From Alicyclobacillus contaminans DSM 17975 (GTDB lineage: Bacteria > Bacillota > Bacilli > Alicyclobacillales > Alicyclobacillaceae), in assembly GCF_000429525.1 (NCBI RefSeq), contig NZ_AUCA01000016.1, forward strand, positions 1 through 64,000: DNA of 64,000 nucleotides, given 5' to 3'. The translations under genes were made by a program, and so were the position numbers. This document shows, one piece after another, positions 47,180 through 57,485 of this stretch (its first letter is position 1; every line of letters starts with the position of its first letter). Under the pieces are notes generated by a model. It had not been told where the DNA came from, did not search any database, and saw only the letters and a program-made list of their open reading frames with translations.

Positions 47180-48952
47180 ATGGACGCATTGACCCTTCAC
47201 GCCCTGTGCCGGGAACTGTCAGCCAGCCTGGTTGGGGCGCGAGTTGAAAAAATTCACCAACCGAATGCTCGTGAACTGGTCGTGACGCTGCGGACCAAGG
47301 ACCGGACGGAACGTCTGCTGCTGTCCGCTCACCGCCAGTACGCGAGAGTTCATCTGCTTCACGGAGAACGTCCACAAAATCCGGAAGAACCGCCGATGTT
47401 CTGCATGCTCCTCCGAAAGCGGCTGGAGTCGGGCAGGCTCGTGGCCATCCGCCAGCAGGGATGGGACCGAGTGCTGGAACTGGCGTTCGAGGCGCAGAAC
47501 GACATCGGGGATTTGGTGACGTATCTCCTCATCGTCGAGATGATGGGAAAGCACAGCAACGTGATTCTGACGACCACAGATCCGGACGGGCGCCCGCAGC
47601 GCATCATCGACAGCATCGTGCATGTGACGAGGGATATGTCGCGCGTCCGACAGGTGCTCCCGGGGCTTGACTATCAACCAGCTCCACCGCTCAACAAGAG
47701 GTCGTTCGACCAGGTCACGGCAGACGATATTGAGCTGCTGGAATTGGCCTCATTGCCCGCCAAGCAACAAAAGCTGAAGCTCAGCCAGTTGGTCGCGGGC
47801 ATGGGGCCGCTGGCGGCGGCCGAGATTCTGCACCGGGCCGGATCACTGGCGCCGGGCGCCGTTGTCCAGGCCATCCAGCAGGTGTTCCAGGCGGTTCTCC
47901 AAGGAGCGGAACCAGCGAGCCTTGGGCTGGATGCGCTTGGCGTTCCGCAAGCCGCCGCGCCGTTTCTCTTAACGCACTTGCCCGCTCACCAGACGATGGC
48001 AAGCATCGGCGCTGCGGTGGAGGCGCTGTACCGCGAATGGATGGGGCGCATCCACACGTCGCACATGGCGTCCGAACTGGAGCGAGTGGTCAACCAACAC
48101 CTGGACAAACTGCGCGGAAAGCGTCAGAAGCTGTTGGAGCAACAGGAGGACAGTCAAGACCACGAACAGCTGCGGATTCGGGGCGAACTGCTCACCGCCT
48201 ATCCGCATCTCGTGCCAAAGGGTGCCAGCGAGGTGACCCTGCCGAACTTCTACGACGAAGACCGCCCGCTCACCATCGACCTTCATCCGGCGCAAAGCGC
48301 CATCGAGAACGCCCAGCGCTACTTCAAGCAGGCGAGCAAAAAGAAGCGGGCGCTGCCACTGCTCGAACAGGAACTGGCACAGGTGGACGACGACATGCGG
48401 TATCTGGAAAATGTGCTCGTTCACTTGCAGGACGCCACCCCGAACCAATTGGAAGGGCTTCGCGAGGAATTGGTGAAGGAAGGATTCCTGTCCGAACGGC
48501 CGCTTCGGCGGCAACGACGCAAGCCGTCACCGCGGAACAAGCCCGCCACCGGGCAACCGGACACATTCGTCAGCACGGATGGATACACCATTCTGGTGGG
48601 ACGCAACAATGCTCAGAACGACAGGCTCACCCTGAAGTCCAGCCAGCCCTTCGACGTCTGGTTGCACGTCAAAGACATGCCCGGCAGTCACGTGGTCATT
48701 CGCGCGCCGCGCAACCGGCCTGTGCCCGAGCGCACCCTTCACGAAGCGGCGCTGCTGGCCGCGTACTTCAGCAAAGGGCGGGATTCAGCGAACGTGGCGG
48801 TGGACTACACCGAGATCCGAAATGTGTGGAAACCCAGCGGAAGCCGTCCAGGCCACGTGCTCTACAAGCATCAGCACACATTGTACGTGACCCCCGACCG
48901 GCCGAGCGTGGCCGCCATCATGGCGCGTCAACCCGCGTCGTCAACAACCTGA
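47180..48952 (+). CDS. rqcH: ribosome-associated quality control factor RqcH (NFACT protein, YloA/FbpA)
   Basis: The 590-aa NFACT-family protein adds C-terminal alanine tails to nascent chains on stalled 50S subunits, in a pathway with RqcP and MutS2. The NFACT-N domain begins MDALTLHALCRELSASLVGARVEK (first part), with the conserved NDIGDLVTYLLIVEMMGKHSN block. A central helical/coiled-coil region spans about 290-430. The NFACT-R domain contains ILVGRNNAQNDRLTLK and DVWLHVKDMPGSHVVIR. SD AGAGAGG precedes. Its 3' end overlaps the opposing DUF2254-like gene by 12 bases. Older annotation calls this family fibronectin-binding protein. Confidence 0.95.
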   Translation: MDALTLHALCRELSASLVGARVEKIHQPNARELVVTLRTKDRTERLLLSAHRQYARVHLLHGERPQNPEEPPMFCMLLRKRLESGRLVAIRQQGWDRVLELAFEAQNDIGDLVTYLLIVEMMGKHSNVILTTTDPDGRPQRIIDSIVHVTRDMSRVRQVLPGLDYQPAPPLNKRSFDQVTADDIELLELASLPAKQQKLKLSQLVAGMGPLAAAEILHRAGSLAPGAVVQAIQQVFQAVLQGAEPASLGLDALGVPQAAAPFLLTHLPAHQTMASIGAAVEALYREWMGRIHTSHMASELERVVNQHLDKLRGKRQKLLEQQEDSQDHEQLRIRGELLTAYPHLVPKGASEVTLPNFYDEDRPLTIDLHPAQSAIENAQRYFKQASKKKRALPLLEQELAQVDDDMRYLENVLVHLQDATPNQLEGLREELVKEGFLSERPLRRQRRKPSPRNKPATGQPDTFVSTDGYTILVGRNNAQNDRLTLKSSQPFDVWLHVKDMPGSHVVIRAPRNRPVPERTLHEAALLAAYFSKGRDSANVAVDYTEIRNVWKPSGSRPGHVLYKHQHTLYVTPDRPSVAAIMARQPASSTT

Positions 48953-50428
48953 TGGACGTTCATCCTTGGCGCCAAACGATTTTGCACGCGCCACCACGCT
49001 CGGCCAGGACCACCCGTCAAACAGGGCCAACACGTGACTCTGGCCCGCCTGCTCCGACGCGGCAAAGTCCATGTCAGCCACGTGGGCGTGCCAAATCCGA
49101 CAGATCGTTTCCACCGCGTCCACGGCCTGTTCATGCACCCCGAGCAACACCGCGAGTTCCCGTCCCAGCCGCCGCTGCGCCGGCGGCATGGTTTCCTCCC
49201 ACCACACGGCCCAGCGAGCCACGTCCCGCCGCCCCGCGGACGACACGAACACTTTCCACAATTGAAAGTAGAGAATGAGCCCCGCTTCCTGTTGCGCCGG
49301 ATTGTGCAGGGCGGCGAGCGTGGACGCGAAGCGTTCGGACAGGAGAAATCCATCCAGCAGGCTGGCGACCGCCGACGGATTTTCGCGGAAAGTCGTTTCA
49401 CCCACCATGCGAATCACGTCAAACGTGCGCACCGAAAACGTCTCACCGCGCTCACCCTGCGCCGCCGCACAATGGGCGAGGTGATACAGTCGGTCCGCCA
49501 CCTTGTCCGCGTAAAACACGTGTCCATCCGCCAGAAAATCGCTGAACGTCAGGTGGCGGTACGCGCGAATGACCAACTCCGACGGCTGCCACGCCTGATG
49601 GTGAATGTAGTGCTCGCCTTGGACCCGCAGCCCGTCCAGCACCGCATAGATGAGCCCGGTCTCCTTATCTTTGACGGCCACGCTCAGGATTTCCATCCAT
49701 TGATTGATCAAGTTCTCGTGCACGGTGAGCATCGGATCATCCCGGCGAGCGGGCAGAGGCAACGCCTTGCCGATGTCGAGCAGCGCTTCCACGCAGTGCA
49801 TGGCGGTCACCGAATCGCTGAACGATGCTGCCCGTTTGGCGATGTCGCAGAGCTGCTCCACGTTGTCCAGAGCACCTCGAAAATTCCCGCGCCGATATGC
49901 GCGCTGGTAGTCGCGGAGCACGAGTTCAATGATGCGTTCGGGTTTGAGCAACTGGACCACGGCGTACATGTACAGCAGCAAGCTGACGAAACAGATTGCC
50001 ACCATCACCAGGTCCGCGCTCATATCGCGGGCCAACGTGGCGGGAAGCGGATCTCGCTCAGGGTCGCGAATGACCGCCATCAAAATAAAACTGTGCATGA
50101 TGGTCACCAGGTAGAATAAGAACAGAGAGCCGTTGTACGGCAGTCGCATGTAGAAGTCCAGCACGCGGTGCGTGTAGTTGCTGGCCGTCAACTGAATCGC
50201 AACCAGAATGATGGAGATGCAGAGCGCCAGAATGGTGGATAGAGAAGAAATGATGGTGTTCAAGTAGTTGCGCGCGGTGTCGGTGTCCCCAAAAAACATC
50301 AACGGCGGGTGCAGGAAGACCAACACCAGGATGAGGGCGGACACCAGCACGTGAAACGCCACCGATGACGTGACGCCGCGCACACGGGACCACACGGGGT
50401 TGCGCGTCACTCTCGACTCGTTCATCAT
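48941..50428 (-). CDS. DUF2254-like membrane protein, function unknown
   Basis: A 495-aa protein with about four N-terminal membrane helices (VLVSALILVLVFL, STILALCISIILVAIQL, LFLFYLVTIMHSFILMAV and LVMVAICFVSLLLYMYAV) and a soluble, mainly helical C-terminal domain of about 300 residues rich in Trp and His. The block IILVAIQLTASNYTHRVLDFYM resembles DUF2254 proteins, but the family call is from memory and tentative. ATG 50428 (or 50425) follows AGGTGAGG; upstream in-frame codons are rejected. It is divergent from glutamate dehydrogenase. Confidence 0.75.
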   Translation of the reverse strand: MMNESRVTRNPVWSRVRGVTSSVAFHVLVSALILVLVFLHPPLMFFGDTDTARNYLNTIISSLSTILALCISIILVAIQLTASNYTHRVLDFYMRLPYNGSLFLFYLVTIMHSFILMAVIRDPERDPLPATLARDMSADLVMVAICFVSLLLYMYAVVQLLKPERIIELVLRDYQRAYRRGNFRGALDNVEQLCDIAKRAASFSDSVTAMHCVEALLDIGKALPLPARRDDPMLTVHENLINQWMEILSVAVKDKETGLIYAVLDGLRVQGEHYIHHQAWQPSELVIRAYRHLTFSDFLADGHVFYADKVADRLYHLAHCAAAQGERGETFSVRTFDVIRMVGETTFRENPSAVASLLDGFLLSERFASTLAALHNPAQQEAGLILYFQLWKVFVSSAGRRDVARWAVWWEETMPPAQRRLGRELAVLLGVHEQAVDAVETICRIWHAHVADMDFAASEQAGQSHVLALFDGWSWPSVVARAKSFGAKDERPSGC

Positions 50429-50574
50429 CTGCACCTCACCTTCAACGCACCGGATAAAAATGGACGTGTACCCGCCGTTCCACTTTCCATCCTGCCCCGA
50501 CTGATTTATTATGAAACGGAGACAGGTACACGTGGGGCGAACCTGGCCCCGCATCTGTGAGAGGAGCGTCACAT

Positions 50575-51861
50575 ATGACACAGGTCAGCAAACGACTGGC
50601 GGCCGGCGCCAACATGCCCGCGCCCGGTGAAAACGTGCTGACAAATACGCAGAACGTCGTCAAAACGGCCCTGGACAGACTTGGATACAGCGATGCGGTG
50701 TACGAACTCCTGAAGGAGCCGGTGCGCGTATTGACCTTACGCATCCCGGTGCGGATGGATGACGGTCGCGTCGAAGTGTTCACCGGATTCCGCGCTCAGC
50801 ACAATGACGCGGTCGGCCCCACCAAAGGTGGAATCCGCTTTCATCCCGGCGTGACGCTGGACGAGGTCAAGGCACTATCCATTTGGATGAGCATCAAGTG
50901 CGGCATCTTCGGATTGCCTTACGGTGGTGCCAAGGGCGGCATCATTTGCGATCCGCGGGCGATGTCCGTCGCCGAACAGGAACGCCTGGCCCGCGGCTAT
51001 GTTCGCGCGGTCAGCCAAATCGTCGGACCGGCCAAGGATATCCCTGCGCCGGACGTGTACACCAACCCTCAGATCATGGCGTGGATGTATGACGAGTACA
51101 GCCGCATCCGAGAGTATGATTCACCCGGATTCATCACCGGTAAGCCGTTGGTGTTGGGCGGCTCGCAGGGACGCGAAAAAGCCACGGCCCTCGGTGTCTG
51201 CGTCGCCATGCGCGAAGCGGCCGCCACGCAGCAGCGGCGGGTGCAGGATTTGCGCGTGCTGGTGCAGGGCTTCGGCAACGTGGGCAGCAACGTCGCGCTG
51301 ATTCTGCATCAGATGGGCGCGAAAGTGGTCGGCATCAGCGACGCCGGCGGCGGCATTTATGACGAAAACGGATTGAATATCCCTGAACTATTCGACCAAC
51401 GCGACTCGTTCGGCATGGTCACACCGGCGTTCGACCACGTGCTGCCGCAGGAGGAATTCCTGGTGCAGCCGTGCGACGTGCTGATTCCAGCCGCGTTGGA
51501 GAACCAAATCACCGAAAAGAACGCGCACGACATTCAAGCTTCCATCATCGTGGAGGCGGCAAACGGGCCCACCACGCCGGGGGCGGATGAGATCCTCGCC
51601 GAACGCAATATCTTGGTCGTCCCCGATGTGCTGGCGAACGCTGGCGGTGTCACGGTGTCGTATTTCGAATGGGTGCAAAACAGCCAAGGCTGGTACTGGA
51701 CCGAGGAAGAGGTCAACCGCCGTCTCGAAACGATGATGGTCAACTCTGTCCACAACGTCCTGAAGACGACCGAACGGTATAAAGTCTCCACCCGTTTGGC
51801 GGCGTACATGATGGGCATCAAGCCGTTTGCGGAAGCCATGCGTTGGCGCGGGTGGGTATAA
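50575..51861 (+). CDS. NAD-type glutamate dehydrogenase (Glu/Leu/Phe/Val dehydrogenase family)
   Basis: The 428-aa enzyme interconverts glutamate and 2-oxoglutarate with ammonia. GPTKGGIRFHPGV, the catalytic Lys region LPYGGAKGGI and the Rossmann motif QGFGNVGSN are intact, as is PDVLANAGGVTVSYFEW. Length and motifs fit the RocG/GudB class; cofactor choice cannot be proven by eye. ATG at 50575 follows GAGAGGAG. It is monocistronic, with a strong terminator downstream. Confidence 0.94.
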   Translation: MTQVSKRLAAGANMPAPGENVLTNTQNVVKTALDRLGYSDAVYELLKEPVRVLTLRIPVRMDDGRVEVFTGFRAQHNDAVGPTKGGIRFHPGVTLDEVKALSIWMSIKCGIFGLPYGGAKGGIICDPRAMSVAEQERLARGYVRAVSQIVGPAKDIPAPDVYTNPQIMAWMYDEYSRIREYDSPGFITGKPLVLGGSQGREKATALGVCVAMREAAATQQRRVQDLRVLVQGFGNVGSNVALILHQMGAKVVGISDAGGGIYDENGLNIPELFDQRDSFGMVTPAFDHVLPQEEFLVQPCDVLIPAALENQITEKNAHDIQASIIVEAANGPTTPGADEILAERNILVVPDVLANAGGVTVSYFEWVQNSQGWYWTEEEVNRRLETMMVNSVHNVLKTTERYKVSTRLAAYMMGIKPFAEAMRWRGWV

Positions 51862-51932
51862 GGGCCTGCGCCGAGCCCCGCTTTGACGCGCGGTGCGCTG
51901 GGACTCCCCTCCGCCCGCGCAAACGGGCGCCC

Positions 51933-51975
51933 AACGACCGCCAACCGGTCCCACCGCGTTGGCGGTCGTTTCTGT
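51933..51975 (+). terminator. intrinsic terminator after glutamate dehydrogenase
   Basis: A perfect 13-bp stem (AACGACCGCCAAC at 51933-51945 and its complement at 51958-51970) ends in TTTCTGTCT on the plus strand, 72 bases past the stop codon. Confidence 0.8.
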
Positions 51976-52099
51976 CTCGGACAAACTCTCTCTATACCGT
52001 GGACTCATCCCGTGATACCATAGGATTGGTATATTCCGTTCCCACCTTTTCACACGCACCGACTTCAGATCATTCGGAGTTTTGCGAGGAGGTATGCGT

Positions 52100-52714
52100 A
52101 TGAACGTCCGTCCACGCCAGCCCGCGGACCCTGCATCCGAACACCTGACCGCACTGGACAAATCCCTCACCCGCCGTCAATTTCTCACCTATGTTCTGGG
52201 AGGAACCGGTGCGTTCATGGGTACTTTGGTTGGCGCACCCCTGGTGGCAAGCGTTTTCGATCCGCTTCACCGCAGCGGCAGTGGCACGTTCAACAAGACC
52301 GACTGGAAAGTGTCGGACTTCGATGACAAGCTGCCAAAACACGTCAAGTTCCAGGAGCACATCGATGACGCTTGGAACTCCCAGGACAAGGATAACGACG
52401 TCTTTGTCATCAAATATCAGAACAAACTGATGATTATGTCCCATGTCTGCACGCATCTGGGCTGTCACGTGAACGGATCGGAAGACAATGGGAAGTCGGT
52501 GGCTCCGAAGTACAACAATGGGCAGAGTTGGTTTCTTTGTCCGTGCCACGGCAGCATGTACAACATTTACGGCGTGCCCACGCCCAATTCTCCGGCGCCA
52601 GACCCGCTGGCGGTGTACGACTACAAAGTGGACGCCGACGGCTCCATCTACGTGGGCCAAGCGGTCAGCCGAAAGAAAGAAACGTGGAACCAGTTGCCCG
52701 GTCCCACGATTTGA
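52100..52714 (+). CDS. QcrA-like Rieske 2Fe-2S protein
   Basis: The 204-aa protein resembles the iron-sulfur subunit of menaquinol:cytochrome c reductase. A twin-arginine signal-anchor (TRRQFLTYVLGG, 24-35) is followed by a membrane segment. The cluster ligands are CTHLGC (Cys117, His119) and CPCHGS (Cys147, His150), with Cys122 and Cys149 as the usual disulfide pair. ATG at 52100 lies seven bases after GAGGAGG. The cytochrome b and c subunits (qcrB, qcrC) are absent here; the next gene is the oppositely oriented pyrE. Confidence 0.9.
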   Translation: MNVRPRQPADPASEHLTALDKSLTRRQFLTYVLGGTGAFMGTLVGAPLVASVFDPLHRSGSGTFNKTDWKVSDFDDKLPKHVKFQEHIDDAWNSQDKDNDVFVIKYQNKLMIMSHVCTHLGCHVNGSEDNGKSVAPKYNNGQSWFLCPCHGSMYNIYGVPTPNSPAPDPLAVYDYKVDADGSIYVGQAVSRKKETWNQLPGPTI

Positions 52715-52797
52715 AGGCTTGCCCATGAAGCGCCGACTCGTCGTCCGCGACCGGCCGTCGCCGCGGATGCGTCTTATCGCTGCACCTCGAGGCTCGG

Positions 52798-53466
52798 CTA
52801 GGAGCGGCCGTACGTTTCCGGCGAAGTCCGCCACTGCAGCAGGCGGTCCACATCCGCAGGTTCGATGTATCCCGAATCTGTGGCGACCGATATCAGCTTG
52901 CTGTAATCCAACAGGCGATACGCCGGGACACCGCTGGCTGCCGCCCGCTCAGCGGCTTGCGCAAAGTCGTAGGAGAAGATGGCACACACGGCCAGCACGT
53001 GAATGCCCTCTTCCCGCAGCGCTTCCACCGCATCATACGCAGACCTGCCCGTAGACAGCGTGTCTTCAATGAGTATGGCGGACATGCCGGCGTCGCAACG
53101 CCCCTCGACCCGGCGTTGGCGACCGTGGCCTTTGGCACTGCTCCGGACGTAGGCGGTCGGCAATCCGAGCCTGTCCGCGACCATGGCGGCGTGGGCAATC
53201 CCGCCCGTCGCCGCGCCGGCCACAATGTCCGTTCCAGGATAGAACTGGGCCACGATGGACTGCAGACCGCGAACCACCACATCCCGAACGACCGGATAGC
53301 CAAGGATTTTCCGGTTGTCGCAGTAGATGGGCGCTTTCCATCCGGACGACCACGTGAACGGATCATCCGGCCTCAGTTCCACGGCTCGAATTTGAAGCAG
53401 TCCCCGCGCCAAGGTTTCCTGTACGTTGAGCGGGCTATCCAACAGCCATGCTGCCGGTGTTGCCAT
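52798..53466 (-). CDS. pyrE: orotate phosphoribosyltransferase
   Basis: The 222-aa enzyme makes OMP from orotate and PRPP. The PRPP-binding motif is AILIEDTLSTGRSAYDA, and the N-terminal blocks FTWSSGWKAPIYCDNRK and GAATGGIAHAA are typical. It lies three bases after pyrF and ends the pyr operon. Confidence 0.96.
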   Translation of the reverse strand: MATPAAWLLDSPLNVQETLARGLLQIRAVELRPDDPFTWSSGWKAPIYCDNRKILGYPVVRDVVVRGLQSIVAQFYPGTDIVAGAATGGIAHAAMVADRLGLPTAYVRSSAKGHGRQRRVEGRCDAGMSAILIEDTLSTGRSAYDAVEALREEGIHVLAVCAIFSYDFAQAAERAAASGVPAYRLLDYSKLISVATDSGYIEPADVDRLLQWRTSPETYGRS

Positions 53467-53469
53467 TCT

Positions 53470-54249
53470 TCATTCCCCTTTCTCCCGCACCGCAGATCGG
53501 TGCGCCCGTTCCATGTCATCCCAGATCCGCTGCAGCGCCTGCAGTGGCTGGTCAGAGCGAGTCACGGCTCGGCCAATCACCAGGTGAGACGCGCCAGCCG
53601 CGATGGCTTCGCCCGGCGTCACAGAGCGAACCTGGTCGTGCACTGCCGCCCCCGGCGGGCGAATTCCCGGCACCACGGTCAAAAAGTGCGCGGGGAGCTC
53701 TGCGTAAATGCCGGGCACCTCCAGAGCGGACGCTACGACACCGTCGAGCCCGCACTGATATACCAATTTTGCCAACCGCGGCACCCATTCCGCTGCCTCC
53801 GGCAACCCGAGATTTCGAAGTTCCGCTTCGCCCAAACTCGTCAATACCGTGACGGCAATCAGCTTCGGTCTTCCCGCAGCGGGTGGCAACGCCTCCCGCG
53901 CCGCGGTCATCATGCGCACACCGCCGACAGCGTGAACGTTCACCAACTCGATGCCTGTGTCCGCCAGGGCCCGCAGCGCACCGGCCACCGTGTTCGGGAT
54001 GTCGTGCAATTTCACATCCAGGAAGACCCGCTTGCCCATTCGCACCAACCGTTCCACCATCGCGATACCGGCTGAGTGGAACAGCTCGAGGCCCACCTTG
54101 TAGCCGTTGACCGCCTCACCGAATGCGTCCACGAGCGCCAGCGCCTGCGGTTCGGAGGCAACGTCCAGCGCGATGTAGGAGTGCGCCCGGGCGAACGCGT
54201 AGTCCGGGCCACCCAAAAGGTCGCGGAGCCCCGCATCGGATATTGTCAT
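53470..54249 (-). CDS. pyrF: orotidine 5'-phosphate decarboxylase
   Basis: The 259-aa TIM-barrel enzyme converts OMP to [14 protein letters not shown], the catalytic Asp-Lys-Asp block [13 protein letters not shown] and [11 protein letters not shown] are present. ATG at 54249 overlaps the carB stop (ATGA); a longer frame reading through carB is rejected. Confidence 0.96.
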   Translation of the reverse strand: MTISDAGLRDLLGGPDYAFARAHSYIALDVASEPQALALVDAFGEAVNGYKVGLELFHSAGIAMVERLVRMGKRVFLDVKLHDIPNTVAGALRALADTGIELVNVHAVGGVRMMTAAREALPPAAGRPKLIAVTVLTSLGEAELRNLGLPEAAEWVPRLAKLVYQCGLDGVVASALEVPGIYAELPAHFLTVVPGIRPPGAAVHDQVRSVTPGEAIAAGASHLVIGRAVTRSDQPLQALQRIWDDMERAHRSAVREKGE

Positions 54250-57200
54250 GCACGCACCCCCGCGCGACGGTTCGCCAGCGGCACCGTGCCCAGACGAAGC
54301 GTCGAAAGCACATCCAGAAGGGAGGCGGCTGTGTCGAGCGACGTCAGACACGGAACGCCGTGCTCCACCGCGGCTCGACGAATGCGGAATCCGTCCCGCT
54401 CCGGTGCTCGCCCTTTCGTCAGGGTGTTCATCACCAGCTGAATGCGGCCCTCGCGAATGTCGTCCACCAAATTCGGCGTACCCTGCGCGAGTTTGTTGAC
54501 CACTTCCACTTCGAGACCGTGCTGGCGCAGGAACTTGGCCGTTCCCTCGGTCGCGGCAAGTCGGAACCCAATCTCCGCGAACCCTTGCAGAATCGGCAGT
54601 GACTCCGCCTTGTCCTTGTCCGCGACGGTGGCCAGAATGGTTCCGTTCAGCGGGACCGTGATCCCCGCCGCCAGCATCCCCTTGTAAAGGGCTTTGGCGT
54701 ACGTCCGTTCGGTTCCCATCACCTCGCCCGTCGATTTCATTTCTGGCCCCAGTGTGATATCCACGCGGCGCAGTTTGGCAAACGAGAAGACCGGTACCTT
54801 CACCGATACGAAGTCCGCTTCCGGCATCAATCCCGTCTTCCAACCGAGGTCCGCCAGCGATTCGCCGAGGGCTGCGCGCATCGCGAGCTGCACCATCGGG
54901 ATGTCCGTGACCTTGGACAGGAACGGCACCGTACGGGAGGAACGGGGATTCACCTCCAGCACGTAGGCCATATCTCCCTGCACCACGAATTGGATGTTGA
55001 CCAGACCTCGCACGCGAAGTCCGCGAGCGATTCGAATGGTGTAATCCACCATCCGCTCCTTCACCGCCGCCGACAGCGACTGCGGCGGATACACCGCGAT
55101 GGAGTCCCCCGAATGGACGCCAGCGCGTTCGATGTGTTCCATGATGCCGGGAATCACCACGGTCTCCCCGTCGCTGATGGCGTCCACTTCCACCTCCACG
55201 CCCTGCACGTACCGGTCCACCAACACCGGATGTTGTTGCGACACCTCCACGGCTTCCGCCATGTATGCGCGCAATTCGTCGTCTTCGTAGATGATCTGCA
55301 TGGCTCGCCCCCCGAGTACATAGGAAGGGCGAACCAACACGGGATAGCCCAGGTTCCGCGCGGCCTCCAGCGCGCCCTCCAACGAGGTGACCGAATAGCC
55401 TTCCGGGCGGGGGATGTCCAACGCGGCCAGGAGGGCGTCGAATTTCTCCCGATCCTCCGCCTTGTCGATATCCTCCACCGCGGTCCCCACAATCGGAACG
55501 CCAAGCCGCGCGAGCGGCTCGGCCAGATTGATGGCAGTCTGGCCGCCGAACTGCACAATGACGCCGTCCGGACGTTCACGCTCAATGACGTGCATGACGT
55601 CCTCCAGATGCAGCGGTTCGAAGTACAGGCGATTCGATGTGCTGAAGTCCGTGGACACGGTCTCCGGATTGTTGTTGATGATGACCGCTTCATATCCAGC
55701 CTTCCGGATGGCCCACACGGCATGTACGGAGCAGTAGTCGAACTCAATGCCCTGACCAATGCGAATGGGTCCGGAACCGAGCACCAGCAGCTTCTTCTTG
55801 CCTTCCGTGATCTCGACCTCGTCCTCTTCTTCATACGTGCTGTAGTAATACGGCGTTGCCGCGGCAAACTCACCCGCGCACGTATCGACCATCTTGTAAA
55901 CAGGCCGGATCCCAAGCGACGTGCGCAGCTTGTGCACCTCTTCCACCGAAACCCCGAGCCAGCGAGCGATGGCCGTATCCGGAAAACCGTGCGCCTTCAC
56001 CTCGCGGAACCACTCCGGGCGTTCCCGAAGCACCGCGATAGGGTCCGCGGACCGTTCTCCCAGTCGGCGCAGCTCCAATTCCGTCGCGACCAGTCCTTGC
56101 AGCTTGCGCAGGAACCACCGGTCTATGCGCGTCTTTTCGTGGATGGACTCCACGGTCTCCCCGCGCCGAAACGCTTCCGCAATCACCCACAGGCGCTCGT
56201 CGTCCGCCACCCGCAGCCGCTGGTCCATTTCGTCGTCAGACCATTCCACCGCCTGTTTGGTCCACAGTGAATCGCGTTTGATCTCGAGCGAGCGAATGGC
56301 CTTCATCAGGGATTCTTCGAAACTGCGCCCAATCGCCATCACTTCTCCGGTCGCCTTCATCTGCGTGCCCAGCGTGCGGTTGGCGCTCTGAAACTTGTCG
56401 AACGGCCAGCGCGGAATTTTGGTCACCACATAATCGAGACTGGGCTCGAAGCTGGCATAGGTCTCACCGGTCACCGGATTGAGAATTTCATCCAGGTGAT
56501 AGCCCACCGCAATCTTGGCCGCCACGCGGGCAATCGGATAACCCGTGGCCTTGGACGCCAGAGCGCTGGAGCGGCTGACGCGCGGGTTCACCTCAATCAC
56601 GTAGTACTTCTGCGAAAGCGGGTCGAGCGCGAACTGGATGTTGCACCCGCCCTCAATGCCGAGCGCGCGGATGATTTTCAGGCTGGCCGAGCGAAGCATC
56701 TGATGATCCGCATCGGACAGCGTCTGGCTCGGCGCCACCACGATGCTGTCCCCGGTGTGGATGCCGACCGGATCGAAATTCTCCATATTGCATACGACGA
56801 TGCAGTTGTCCGCGCCGTCACGAATCACTTCATACTCCAATTCCTTGAAACCGGCGATGCTTCGCTCTACTAGGATTTGGTGAATGGGGGACATGGTCAG
56901 TCCCAGTTCCACAATCTCTTCGTATTCTTCCCAGTTGTTCGCGATGCCCCCGCCGGTGCCGCCGAGCGTGTAGGCGGGGCGAACGATGATGGGGAAACCG
57001 ATGCTTCGCGCGAACTCCCGCGCCTGTTCCGCGTCCGTCACGATGGCGCTCTCGGGAATCGGTTGATTCAGGCGGCGCATGAGGTCGCGGAACTTTTCCC
57101 GGTCCTCGGCCTCCTCGATGGCGCTCAACTGCGTGCCGAGCAACTCCACCGACTCCGCCTCCAACACCCCGACCGCTGCCAACTGAACCGCCAGGTTGAG

Positions 57201-57485
57201 GCCGGTCTGCCCGCCGAGGGTCGGCAGCAGCCCGTCCGGCCGCTCCCGGCGAATGATTTGCGTGACATACTCCGGCGTCAGGGGCTCAATGTACACCTTG
57301 TCCGCCATATCCGGATCGGTCATGATGGTGGCGGGGTTGGAGTTGACGAGAATCACCTCATAACCCTCTTCCCGCAGCGCCTGGCACGCCTGCGTCCCCG
57401 CGTAGTCGAATTCAGCAGCTTGACCAATGGTGATGGGACCGCTGCCAATCACCAGGATTTTGCGCAAGTCAGTGCGTTTCGGCAT
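54246..57485 (-). CDS. carB: carbamoyl-phosphate synthase large subunit
   Basis: The 1079-aa subunit has two homologous ATP-grasp halves, each starting with a nucleotide-loop block: [21 protein letters not shown] and [21 protein letters not shown] (about residue 560; each 20 residues or cut to fit). It makes carbamoyl phosphate from bicarbonate, ammonia and two ATP, with a C-terminal MGS-like allosteric domain. ATG at 57485 lies inside the carA end (17-base overlap). Confidence 0.96.
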   Translation of the reverse strand: MPKRTDLRKILVIGSGPITIGQAAEFDYAGTQACQALREEGYEVILVNSNPATIMTDPDMADKVYIEPLTPEYVTQIIRRERPDGLLPTLGGQTGLNLAVQLAAVGVLEAESVELLGTQLSAIEEAEDREKFRDLMRRLNQPIPESAIVTDAEQAREFARSIGFPIIVRPAYTLGGTGGGIANNWEEYEEIVELGLTMSPIHQILVERSIAGFKELEYEVIRDGADNCIVVCNMENFDPVGIHTGDSIVVAPSQTLSDADHQMLRSASLKIIRALGIEGGCNIQFALDPLSQKYYVIEVNPRVSRSSALASKATGYPIARVAAKIAVGYHLDEILNPVTGETYASFEPSLDYVVTKIPRWPFDKFQSANRTLGTQMKATGEVMAIGRSFEESLMKAIRSLEIKRDSLWTKQAVEWSDDEMDQRLRVADDERLWVIAEAFRRGETVESIHEKTRIDRWFLRKLQGLVATELELRRLGERSADPIAVLRERPEWFREVKAHGFPDTAIARWLGVSVEEVHKLRTSLGIRPVYKMVDTCAGEFAAATPYYYSTYEEEDEVEITEGKKKLLVLGSGPIRIGQGIEFDYCSVHAVWAIRKAGYEAVIINNNPETVSTDFSTSNRLYFEPLHLEDVMHVIERERPDGVIVQFGGQTAINLAEPLARLGVPIVGTAVEDIDKAEDREKFDALLAALDIPRPEGYSVTSLEGALEAARNLGYPVLVRPSYVLGGRAMQIIYEDDELRAYMAEAVEVSQQHPVLVDRYVQGVEVEVDAISDGETVVIPGIMEHIERAGVHSGDSIAVYPPQSLSAAVKERMVDYTIRIARGLRVRGLVNIQFVVQGDMAYVLEVNPRSSRTVPFLSKVTDIPMVQLAMRAALGESLADLGWKTGLMPEADFVSVKVPVFSFAKLRRVDITLGPEMKSTGEVMGTERTYAKALYKGMLAAGITVPLNGTILATVADKDKAESLPILQGFAEIGFRLAATEGTAKFLRQHGLEVEVVNKLAQGTPNLVDDIREGRIQLVMNTLTKGRAPERDGFRIRRAAVEHGVPCLTSLDTAASLLDVLSTLRLGTVPLANRRAGVRA

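Noticed and set aside
53470-54843. A 457-codon frame that extends pyrF upstream through the carB end
   Set aside because: The family start ATG 54249 overlaps the carB stop; the extra N-terminal part has no similarity and lies inside carB.
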